A stretch of 5,224 nt of DNA, taken from NCBI GenBank assembly GCA_035623255.1, contig DASPTU010000108.1, positions 1-5,224 of the forward strand. Reading direction: 5' to 3'. The translations under genes were made by a program, and so were the position numbers. Below, in pieces: positions 1 to 5,195 of this stretch; within the stretch, counting starts at the first letter, position 1, and every line of letters starts with the position of its first letter. The notes under the pieces are model-generated. The model searched no databases, was not told the DNA's origin, and saw only the letters and a list, made by a program, of their open reading frames with translations. The DNA is from JAFAGX01 sp035623255. GTDB taxonomy: Bacteria; Acidobacteriota; Terriglobia; Terriglobales; Acidobacteriaceae.

Positions 1-5
1 ATCAT

Positions 6-29
6 CCGTGTCTCTGCGTCTCCGTGGTA
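6..29. repeat. Short 8-nt periodic intergenic repeat
   Basis: Three consecutive octamers, CCGTGTCT, CTGCGTCT and CCGTGGTA, share the pattern CYGYGTCT/CCGTGG. This is the end of an intergenic region cut by the window edge. Similar runs of 'ctctgcgtctccgtgg' words are familiar from noncoding DNA of several environmental phyla (recalled, not checked). Nothing suggests it is coding or a ribosome binding site. The only Shine-Dalgarno-like bases before the next gene are AGG at 36-38, which is too close to the ATG at 41 to be ideal. Confidence 0.45.
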
Positions 30-40
30 GATTTTAGGTA

Positions 41-1516
41 ATGCACGACATCGCTGCCTGGGCTCTGAATGTTGCCGCGTTGCGGGGTGCCAGCTACGCG
101 GACGCCCGCATCGCCGACGATCGCCACCGCGCTCTATCGACGAAAAACGGCAAAATAGGCACCGCATCGGATTCTGAGTCTCAGGGCGTCGGCGTGCGCG
201 TCATTGCAAACGGTGCTTGGGGATTTGCGGCATCCGAGGATCTCAGTCGCCCCGCGGTCGAGGCCGCGGCAGCCCGAGCGGTTGAAATTGCCAAGGCCAG
301 CGCCAAGGTCAAACAGCATGACATTCGGCTCGCGCCCGAGAAGCCACACACCGCGGAGTGGACCACGCCGTTTCAAATCGATCCGTTCACGACTTCCGTC
401 GAACAGAATCTGGCGTTGCTGCTGAGAATCGACTCAGAACTGCGTTCCGTCGCCGGCATCACACTGGCGGAAACCAACATGAACTTTCGCCGCGAGGAGC
501 AGTGGTTCGTTTCTTCCGAAGGTGCAAATATCCATCAGACAAAGTACACAACTGGTGTCGGCTACGTCGCGTTTGCCTTTGCCGGTAGCGAAATTCAGAA
601 GCGGTCGTACCCAAATTCTTACGGCGGTCAGTGGCAGAACAAAGGATACGAGCTGATTCATGAATTGAAGTTGGTGGAAAATGCCCGTCGTGTCGGCGAA
701 GAAGCGGTTGCCTTGCTGCAAGCCGACCAGTGTCCTCAGGACACGTTCGACATCATCCTTGATGGCTCACAACTCGGTCTGCAAATTCACGAATCCATCG
801 GACATCCCATCGAACTCGATCGGGTACTCGGCATGGAAGCGAACTTCGCTGGTACTTCATTTTTGACTTTAGATAAGCTTCGCAAGTTACGCTACGGAAG
901 TGACTTGGTTAATGTCGTAGCTGACGCCCGCCAGCAGCATGGACCAGGCTTGGGCACCTTCGCTTTTGACGAAGAAGGTGTCCCAGCACAATGCACTCCG
1001 ATCATCACTAACGGTCTGTTTACGGGATATCTTACGTCGCGAGAGACTGCACCGGTGATTGGTTTGAAGGCATCCGGTGGGATGCTGCGCGCCGAGGGCT
1101 GGAATCGATTGCCCATCATCCGCATGACGAACGTCAGCATTCTGCCCGGCGGAAAGCCACTGACCCGCGAGCAAGTCATCGCCGATACTGATCGTGGCAT
1201 TTACATGGAAACCAACCGCTCCTGGTCGATTGATGACAAGCGTTACAACTTTCAGTTTGGCACCGAGATCGGTTGGGAGATCAAGAACGGTAAGCGGACG
1301 CGCATGCTGAAAAACCCATCCTACTCGGGAATCACCACGGAATTCTGGAACGCGATGGACGCCATCTGCTCGCGCGATGAGTGGGTGCTTTGGGGCGTTC
1401 CGCACTGCGGCAAAGGTCAGCCTCAGCAAGTGATGGGCACCGGCCACGGCGCCGCGCCGGCGAGGTTTCGCAACATTAAGGTCGGGAGTGCATACAAAGG
1501 TACGAGCAGCAATTAG
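41..1516 (+). CDS. tldD: TldD-family zinc metalloprotease (TldD subunit)
   Basis: Catalytic subunit of the TldD/TldE (PmbA) cytoplasmic protease. In the known family, the heteromer hydrolyses unstructured peptides passing through its central cavity, including modified peptide precursors and, in E. coli, CcdA antitoxin. The 491-residue product is close to the roughly 480 of E. coli TldD. The zinc motif HESIGH is at residues 250-255 (bases 788-805), with His250, Glu251 and His255 intact. A Cys in HCGKGQP (Cys456, bases 1406-1408) fits the third, C-terminal zinc ligand of the family. The N-terminal part (about 1-230) is the usual PmbA/TldD mixed domain, with the GVRVIANGAWGFA strand near residues 51-63. 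There is no signal peptide. An in-frame TAG at 35-37 makes ATG 41 the earliest start, and the ribosome binding site is weak. The tldE partner follows 86 bases later, probably co-transcribed. The stop codon lies inside a dispersed repeat, so the last residues after VGSA may be repeat-derived. Confidence 0.95.
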   Translation: MHDIAAWALNVAALRGASYADARIADDRHRALSTKNGKIGTASDSESQGVGVRVIANGAWGFAASEDLSRPAVEAAAARAVEIAKASAKVKQHDIRLAPEKPHTAEWTTPFQIDPFTTSVEQNLALLLRIDSELRSVAGITLAETNMNFRREEQWFVSSEGANIHQTKYTTGVGYVAFAFAGSEIQKRSYPNSYGGQWQNKGYELIHELKLVENARRVGEEAVALLQADQCPQDTFDIILDGSQLGLQIHESIGHPIELDRVLGMEANFAGTSFLTLDKLRKLRYGSDLVNVVADARQQHGPGLGTFAFDEEGVPAQCTPIITNGLFTGYLTSRETAPVIGLKASGGMLRAEGWNRLPIIRMTNVSILPGGKPLTREQVIADTDRGIYMETNRSWSIDDKRYNFQFGTEIGWEIKNGKRTRMLKNPSYSGITTEFWNAMDAICSRDEWVLWGVPHCGKGQPQQVMGTGHGAAPARFRNIKVGSAYKGTSSN

Positions 1517-1530
1517 CAATTGGCACTTGG
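1513..1530 (+). repeat. Dispersed repeat word, copy 1
   Basis: TTAGCAATTGGCACTTGG. It contains the TAG stop of tldD and forms the left arm of an imperfect inverted repeat with copy 2 (15 of 18 positions, 30-base loop). It matches copy 3 at 15 of 18 positions. Confidence 0.65.
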
Positions 1531-1560
1531 TCCTCGAACCTCGATCGACCACCGGGATTT

Positions 1561-1578
1561 CCGAGTGCCAAATGCTGA
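1561..1578 (-). repeat. Dispersed repeat word, copy 2 (inverted)
   Basis: The reverse complement reads TCAGCATTTGGCACTCGG, differing from copy 1 at 3 of 18 positions. Copies 1 and 2 could fold into a long stem between tldD and tldE. No T-tract follows, so it is not a typical intrinsic terminator; it could stabilise mRNA or adjust the ratio of the two subunits (inference). Confidence 0.6.
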
Positions 1579-1599
1579 TTGCTGATGCTGATTGCTGAT
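1573..1599 (+). repeat. Tandem 13-bp repeat of GCTGAtT units before tldE
   Basis: TGCTGATTGCTGA occurs twice without a gap (1573-1585 and 1586-1598), then T. It ends three bases before the preferred tldE start at 1603. It contains alternative in-frame starts (TTG 1579, ATG 1585), so copy-number change here would alter the leader and possibly the N-terminus. Confidence 0.8.
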
Positions 1600-1602
1600 C
1601 GA

Positions 1603-2976
1603 ATGCTAAACCAAGACCTCGCCGCAGACATCTTTCAAAAAATACACAAGCATTCCTCTGCTGATGAGGTGGAAGTCATCTTCTACGCCACCCGCAATGC
1701 CCTCACCCGCTTCGCCAACAACGTGATTCACCAGAATGTTGCCGAAGAGAACATTCTTGTCTCGGTTCGGACCGTTTTCGATGGCCGCACCGCCCGAGCT
1801 ACAACCAACAAGCTCGACGATGAAAATTTGAAGCGCGTGGTGCAGGCTTCCGAGAGTCTGGCTAAGGTCCAGCAACCCGATCCCGATCTGCTGCCCATGG
1901 CTCCCAGCAGTGCTACCCGCTTGATTCCCAACCGTTATTTTCAAAAAACCGCGGCAATCAGCCCCGAGCAGCGGGCAGAAATCGTGCGACAAATCGTTTC
2001 CGTAGCACAGAAGAGTCAGCTGACCACGGCCGGCATCGTCTCCAATTCCGAGTCGGCGGAGGGGATCTTCAACTCGCGTGGACTTTCACAATGGCATAGC
2101 CAGACATCTTCGGAAATCTCCGTCACGATGCTGGCAGCCGATTCTTCAGGTTGGCAAAAGGCGAATTCTCCCAACAGTGACAACCTCGATGGCACAGCGC
2201 TGGCCCAAATCGCCGCGCGCAAAGCGGTCGAATCCGCGAAACCAAGGGAAATTCCGGCAGGGAAGTACACCGTCATTTTGGAACCAGCAGCCGTGCTTGA
2301 CATGGTCGGCTTCATGTTTTATGACTTTGGCGGTCTGGCAATCCTTGACCAACGCTCGTTCTTGACCAATCGGGTAGGCACCAAGCTCTTCGGTGAAAAC
2401 ATCAGCATAACTGATGACGTCGGCCATCCTCTGCAGTCCGGTTCACCGTTTGATGGCGAGGGCGTTGCTCGGCAGACAGTGCAGTTGGTGCAGGACGGCA
2501 CCGTCGGGCGGCTCGTCTATGCGCGCGCGACAGCCGAGAAAATGACGCGCTCGGAATTCAAAGACAAAGTTGGGTTGGTCGAGCCCACCGGCCACGGTTT
2601 TCCACTACCCAACGAAATCGGCGAAGCACCGATGAATATCGTGTTCGCCGCACCCAAAGATCCCCAAACGCTTGCTCAGATGATTGCTTCAACCGAGCGT
2701 GGGATATTGATCACACGCCTCTGGTATATCCGCGAAGTGGACCCCTACGAGAAAATCCTGACTGGAATGACGCGCGATGGCACTTTCCACATTGAGGATG
2801 GGAAAGTCCGCCACGGCGTGCGCAACTTCCGTTTCAACGAAAGCCTGATTCACATGCTTTCGAACGTCGAGGCGATGGGAACGCCGGTGCGCGCCAGTGG
2901 AGAGGAATCGTTTGACATGGTCGTCCCCGCAATGAAGGTCAGGGAGTTCAATTTCACGGAAGTAACAAAGTTTTAG
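1603..2976 (+). CDS. pmbA: TldE/PmbA, non-catalytic partner of TldD
   Basis: Second subunit of the TldD/TldE protease, needed for activity and substrate handling although it does not bind the catalytic zinc. The 457 residues from ATG 1603 are close to the roughly 450 of E. coli PmbA. The family fold is recognisable: an N-terminal segment with AEENILVSVRTVFDGRTARA (about 47-66), a central strand KYTVILEPAAVLDMVGFM (221-238), and the C-terminal ERGILITRLWYIREVDPYE region (365-383). Where TldD has HESIGH, the aligned segment VGFMFYDF has neither His-Glu nor the second His, as expected for TldE. In-frame upstream starts (TTG 1579, ATG 1585) would add up to eight residues encoded by the tandem repeat. 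ATG 1603 is preferred because it lies outside the repeat, but no start has a clear Shine-Dalgarno sequence. The TAG stop falls in a repeat copy. Confidence 0.93.
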   Translation: MLNQDLAADIFQKIHKHSSADEVEVIFYATRNALTRFANNVIHQNVAEENILVSVRTVFDGRTARATTNKLDDENLKRVVQASESLAKVQQPDPDLLPMAPSSATRLIPNRYFQKTAAISPEQRAEIVRQIVSVAQKSQLTTAGIVSNSESAEGIFNSRGLSQWHSQTSSEISVTMLAADSSGWQKANSPNSDNLDGTALAQIAARKAVESAKPREIPAGKYTVILEPAAVLDMVGFMFYDFGGLAILDQRSFLTNRVGTKLFGENISITDDVGHPLQSGSPFDGEGVARQTVQLVQDGTVGRLVYARATAEKMTRSEFKDKVGLVEPTGHGFPLPNEIGEAPMNIVFAAPKDPQTLAQMIASTERGILITRLWYIREVDPYEKILTGMTRDGTFHIEDGKVRHGVRNFRFNESLIHMLSNVEAMGTPVRASGEESFDMVVPAMKVREFNFTEVTKF

Positions 2977-2990
2977 CACTTGGCAATTAG
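2973..2990 (+). repeat. Dispersed repeat word, copy 3
   Basis: TTAGCACTTGGCAATTAG. It supplies the TAG stop of tldE and matches copy 1 at 15 of 18 positions. It continues into GCGTTTAGCCGCC, whose CGTTTAG is found inverted (CTAAACG) just after copy 4. Confidence 0.65.
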
Positions 2991-3243
2991 CGTTTAGCCG
3001 CCAGGCGTTCGTGCTCGATCTTCTGGAATAAGACGAGACCATTTTGCGAAGGCGCGATAAGTGGGTCGCGAGCTCCTGTTACTCGCACTCAACCAGGAAG
3101 TGCAAGTCACGAGCACGCAGCAGATGTGCTGAATGCGCCCCCATTTTCCCCGCAAGTTCATGGCCTCCAAGAAGTTATCGCTGCCAGTTCCATGACTTCG
3201 GTAACTTTGCCGGGCTGATTCCGGGGTGTAATCTGCGGGCGTA
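2977..3243. other. Noncoding gap between tldE and the PilZ gene
   Basis: This 267-base region holds repeat copy 3 at its left end and otherwise no gene I can support. A 66-codon plus-strand frame from TTG 3044 to TAA 3242-3244 encodes an Arg-, Ser- and Cys-rich peptide. It has no convincing ribosome binding site and uses AGG, AGA, CGA and TCA codons that the flanking genes avoid. A minus-strand frame here is antisense to the PilZ gene and resembles nothing known. CGTGCTCG at 3010-3017 and CGAGCACG at 3110-3117 are inverted but 92 bases apart. No tRNA or riboswitch was recognised. Confidence 0.6.
3207..3234 (+). promoter_or_regulatory. Weak promoter candidate before the PilZ gene
   Basis: TTGCCG (3207-3212) and TAATCT (3229-3234) are 16 bases apart and could act as -35 and -10 elements. 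The -10 matches the consensus at only three of six bases. The start point would lie almost at the ATG, giving a leaderless message. This would fit the absence of a ribosome binding site before 3244, but it is speculative. Confidence 0.2.
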
Positions 3244-3663
3244 ATGTCGAATCCTGACTCATCTCCGGAGAAAGCCAAAGCCGGCGCTTTTCCCTGGAAA
3301 GAAAATGCGTCGTTAGAGGAAGAATCCGCGAGATCTGCCGGGAACGCGAAAAGAGCGTATGCGGACATGCAGAGCGCGGTGCGCTTTCCCATCCAATTAC
3401 CGGTTGCAGTGAAGTCGCAATCCGGTGAGAGCCACACGCAAACGCAAAACATATCCGCCAACGGCGTGTTGTTTCAGGTAGTCGATGCGGAAATGCCAGT
3501 GGGTTCGATGGTAGATTTCACGATTTCCCTGCCCGCTGACGTTGTGGGAACGGAAACCGATGTGCGTCTCGACTGCAGAGGCCGGGTAGTTCGAAATTTT
3601 GAGGAAGCTGGACGTCACGGAGTGGGCGTCGTCATAGATGAGTATCGTTTCGACCGTCGCTAA
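3244..3663 (+). CDS. Single-domain PilZ protein with an altered c-di-GMP motif
   Basis: A 139-residue cytoplasmic protein. Residues 1-40 are a polar, probably disordered N-terminus, and about 43-136 form a PilZ beta-barrel. Evidence for PilZ is RFPIQLPVAV (47-56), the (D/N)hSxxG motif as NISANG (69-74), then GSMVDFTISLP (87-97) and CRGRVVRNFE (111-120) followed by GVGVVIDEYRF. PilZ proteins normally bind cyclic di-GMP through an RxxxR motif plus D/NxSxxG and control motility, exopolysaccharide or transcription. Here the second Arg (Arg47) is present, but the position of the first is Gln43 (QSAVR), so binding may be weak or lost. ATG 3244 has no good Shine-Dalgarno sequence; Met42 would start at the domain edge but leave no N-terminal tail. 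The response regulator gene begins 15 bases after the stop, so the two are likely co-transcribed. The partner and target are unknown. Confidence 0.85.
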   Translation: MSNPDSSPEKAKAGAFPWKENASLEEESARSAGNAKRAYADMQSAVRFPIQLPVAVKSQSGESHTQTQNISANGVLFQVVDAEMPVGSMVDFTISLPADVVGTETDVRLDCRGRVVRNFEEAGRHGVGVVIDEYRFDRR

Positions 3664-3669
3664 TGAGCG

Positions 3670-3673
3670 AGGG
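3670..3673 (+). promoter_or_regulatory. Ribosome binding site of the response regulator gene
   Basis: AGGG (within GCGAGGGA) is five bases before ATG 3679. It decides between that ATG and the adjacent TTG at 3676. Confidence 0.6.
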
Positions 3674-3678
3674 ATTTG

Positions 3679-4488
3679 ATGGCAAGCAGTCCAGTCAGAG
3701 CTGAAGAAAACTCGCGACCGCCGCAACTGGGTGAAGGCAACGGCCAGTTTATTCGCGTCATTGTGGCGGACACGCAGGCTATCTTTCGGGCCGGGCTGCG
3801 CAAGATTTTTGCCGTGGAAGACGACGTTCGTGTGGTAGGACAAGCCGAGACGCTGCCGCAGGCTTTCTCGGCGGCTCAGAAGTTCTCCGCCGATGTCATG
3901 CTCTTTGAGGCCGCGTTGGCGCCGAATCCGGTGGAAGCCGTTTCTGACTTGCTTCGCCAAAATCCGGGACTGCGCCTGGTCGTCGTCACTCCGGAGCCAC
4001 AGGAAGAACTGACTTTGGAACTCTTCCGCCGCGGCGCGCATGGGGTCGTATCACGCGAAGTCGAACCTGAGCTTCTGGTTGATTGCCTGCGGGCGGTTGC
4101 TAAGGGTCAATCCTGGCTGGACAGCCGCGGAATCCAATGGGTCCTGCAAGCCTATCGCACGCACGGCACGCGTCCGGGAAATCCTCGCACCAAGGTTCAG
4201 CTCACGCCCAAGGAGTCACTGATCGTTTCCTGTGTCACTCAGGGCATGAAGAACAAAGAAATCGCTCAGCGCGTCGGCACCACCGAACAGGTGGTGAAGA
4301 ATTATCTGCGCAAAGTTTATGACAAGCTGGGCGTGGCCGACCGTCTTGAATTGGCCTTGTATTGCCTGAACAATCGCGTTGTCGAGAACGCCCCCAAAGC
4401 CGATCCGAAGCCGGCTGCAGCACCGGGAAACCAAGCTACACCGGAAACCGCTCCTGCCAGCACGGAATCCCCAGAGAACGCCTCCTAA
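3679..4488 (+). CDS. NarL/FixJ-type response regulator with a degenerate receiver
   Basis: A 269-residue DNA-binding regulator. A polar N-terminus (1-24) precedes a receiver domain (about 25-143), then a LuxR-type helix-turn-helix at about 174-231 (LTPKESLIV, GMKNKEIAQRVG, VVKNYLRKVYDKLGVADRLELAL), then a Pro/Ala/Glu-rich tail (236-269). The fold is typical, but the phosphorylation site is not. The acidic pair is Asp31-Thr32. The phospho-acceptor position is Glu77 (DVMLFEA, codon 3907-3909). Thr104 is kept. The conserved Lys is Arg126 (HGVVSRE, codon 4054-4056). Glu can mimic phospho-Asp, so the protein may be constitutively active or respond to something other than a kinase. AGGG at 3670-3673, five bases before ATG 3679, supports this start over TTG 3676. 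No histidine kinase is in the window. It follows the PilZ gene in a probable operon, and its DNA target is unknown. Confidence 0.9.
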   Translation: MASSPVRAEENSRPPQLGEGNGQFIRVIVADTQAIFRAGLRKIFAVEDDVRVVGQAETLPQAFSAAQKFSADVMLFEAALAPNPVEAVSDLLRQNPGLRLVVVTPEPQEELTLELFRRGAHGVVSREVEPELLVDCLRAVAKGQSWLDSRGIQWVLQAYRTHGTRPGNPRTKVQLTPKESLIVSCVTQGMKNKEIAQRVGTTEQVVKNYLRKVYDKLGVADRLELALYCLNNRVVENAPKADPKPAAAPGNQATPETAPASTESPENAS

Positions 4489-4514
4489 TCCACAGCACCC
4501 AGCATTCAGCCAAC

Positions 4515-4541
4515 GGGGGTACCGGCTAAAGCTTACCCTTT
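4515..4541 (+). terminator. Terminator-like hairpin after the response regulator gene
   Basis: GGGTA (4517-4521) pairs with TACCC (4534-4538). A two-base bulge (4522-4523) and a GGC/GCT stem with a TAAA loop complete the hairpin. Only TTT follows, so termination may be weak. The GGCTAAAGC core resembles a decayed REP-like palindrome (an intact form would be GGGTACCGGCTAAAGCCGGTACCC-like), so the hairpin could be a repeat remnant. Confidence 0.4.
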
Positions 4542-4561
4542 CAACTCTACGGTGTTATATT
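4533..4561 (+). promoter_or_regulatory. Candidate sigma-70 promoter for bfr
   Basis: TATATT at 4556-4561 matches the -10 consensus at five of six bases. TTACCC at 4533-4538, 17 bases upstream, matches the -35 at three of six. The start point would be near 4568, giving a leader of about 120 bases that contains repeat copy 4 and the GCTGAnT heptads. The -35 overlaps the 3' arm of the terminator-like hairpin. I saw no Fur box. Confidence 0.4.
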
Positions 4562-4613
4562 CATCGCGAGCACTCATCTGACATTAGGCATCGAACGTTC
4601 CTGCCGTTGATGG

Positions 4614-4631
4614 ACAATTGCCATTTGCTAA
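4614..4631 (-). repeat. Dispersed repeat word, copy 4 (inverted)
   Basis: The reverse complement reads TTAGCAAATGGCAATTGT, matching copy 1 at 15 of 18 positions. As with copy 2 before tldE, an inverted copy is followed by GCTGAnT heptads and then a start codon. Confidence 0.6.
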
Positions 4632-4642
4632 TCGCCTAAACG

Positions 4643-4673
4643 GCTGAATGCTGGCTGCTGAGTGCTGACTGCT
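4643..4673 (+). repeat. Degenerate GCTGAnT heptad array before bfr
   Basis: Four consecutive heptads, GCTGAAT, GCTGGCT, GCTGAGT and GCTGACT, followed by GCT. The array lies 17 bases before the bfr start and uses the same unit as the array before tldE. Confidence 0.65.
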
Positions 4674-4680
4674 CTCATGC

Positions 4681-4684
4681 GAGG
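4681..4684 (+). promoter_or_regulatory. Ribosome binding site that selects the GTG start of bfr
   Basis: GAGG is six bases before GTG 4691. The nearby ATG at 4677 is out of frame and stops after five codons (TGA at 4692-4694), so GTG is the supported start. Confidence 0.65.
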
Positions 4685-4690
4685 CGAATC

Positions 4691-5170
4691 GTGAAAGGTG
4701 ATACCAAGGTCATTGCGGTTCTTAATCAAGTTCTGAAAGCGGAGTTGACGGCCATTAACCAATATTTCCTCCATGCGGAGATGTGTGAGAACTGGGGCTA
4801 CCACAAGCTGGCGAAGCACACCCGCTCCGAATCTATCGAAGAAATGACCCATGCCGAGAAACTGATGGAGCGCATCCTCCTGCTCGATGGCTCACCCAAC
4901 ATGAGCGATTATTTTCGAATCAACATCGGCCAGAGCGTAAAGGCGCAAATCCAGAATGACCTGCAAGTTGAGTACGATGCGGTCAAGCGCCTGAACGATG
5001 GAATTGAAACCTGCGTGAAGGTCGGAGACAACGGCTCTCGCGACTTGCTGGAAGAACTGCTTGTCGACGAGGAGGAACATATCGACTACCTCGAAGCCCA
5101 GCTCCACGCCATCAGCGAGATGGGTATCGAAAATTATCTGGCGCAACAACTGGATGAGAAGAAAGAGTAG
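4691..5170 (+). CDS. bfr: Bacterioferritin (heme-binding iron-storage ferritin)
   Basis: A 159-residue four-helix ferritin, the same size as other bacterioferritins. It is expected to form a 24-subunit cytoplasmic shell that oxidises Fe(II) and stores it as ferric mineral. All ferroxidase ligands sit at the positions numbered in E. coli Bfr: Glu18, Glu51, His54, Glu94, Glu127 and His130. The heme ligand Met52 and Tyr25 are also present. The opening KGDTKVIAVLN and the motifs AINQYFLHAEMCENWG (21-36), DEEEHIDYLEAQL (126-138) and MGIENYLAQQ are typical. The inner-surface iron site of E. coli (His46, Asp50) is changed to Ser46 and Glu50. Translation starts at GTG; the next Met (31) lies after helix A residues and cannot be the start. 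No bacterioferritin-associated ferredoxin gene is adjacent. It probably has its own promoter in the preceding gap. Confidence 0.96.
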   Translation: MKGDTKVIAVLNQVLKAELTAINQYFLHAEMCENWGYHKLAKHTRSESIEEMTHAEKLMERILLLDGSPNMSDYFRINIGQSVKAQIQNDLQVEYDAVKRLNDGIETCVKVGDNGSRDLLEELLVDEEEHIDYLEAQLHAISEMGIENYLAQQLDEKKE

Positions 5171-5195
5171 CGAGGGCCTGGTCCTGGGACTCGCT
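5169..5195 (+). terminator. Hairpin at the 3' end of bfr
   Basis: AGCGAG (5169-5174, beginning within the TAG stop) pairs with CTCGCT (5190-5195). A short inner CC/GG pairing is possible. There is no T-tract afterwards (GCTAGCTGC follows), so it is at best an unusual terminator or an RNA-stabilising hairpin. The sequence to 5224 shows nothing else. Confidence 0.3.

Larger units (their letters stand above)
4493..4660. repeat. 19-bp inverted repeat bracketing the bfr upstream region
   Basis: The arms at 4493-4511 and 4642-4660 are complementary at 18 of 19 positions, including 13 perfect bases (CCAGCATTCAGCC at 4499-4511 against 4642-4654). They enclose 130 bases containing a terminator-like hairpin, the promoter candidate and repeat copy 4. 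Total length is 168 bases. No obvious target-site duplication flanks it, so a MITE-like origin is only a possibility. The right arm is built from GCTGAnT heptads. Confidence 0.7.

Noticed and set aside
887..1552. 221-codon minus-strand frame inside tldD
   Set aside because: It is fully antisense to conserved TldD sequence, a shadow frame typical of GC-rich codon bias.
1573..1599. CRISPR-like direct repeats
   Set aside because: The units are 7-13 bp, adjacent and without spacers, and no cas gene is present.
3010..3117. 8-bp inverted repeat CGTGCTCG / CGAGCACG
   Set aside because: The arms are short and 92 bases apart, easily due to chance.
3044..3244. 66-codon plus-strand frame with six Cys, overlapping the PilZ start by one base (TAATG); a possible small peptide or TldD/TldE substrate
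   Set aside because: TTG start without a ribosome binding site, codon use unlike the flanking genes (AGG, AGA, CGA, TCA), and no leader-core layout. Conservation in relatives would be needed to revive it.
2994..3461. 155-codon minus-strand frame across the gap and the 5' part of the PilZ gene
   Set aside because: Over half is antisense to a real gene, the product resembles no family I know, and the remainder lies in repeat-edged noncoding DNA.
3397..4041. 214-codon minus-strand frame over the PilZ and regulator genes
   Set aside because: It is antisense to two genes with clear domains and has no recognisable motif of its own.
4562..4612. Fur box or iron-responsive operator before bfr
   Set aside because: No GATAATGATAATC-like palindrome was found here.
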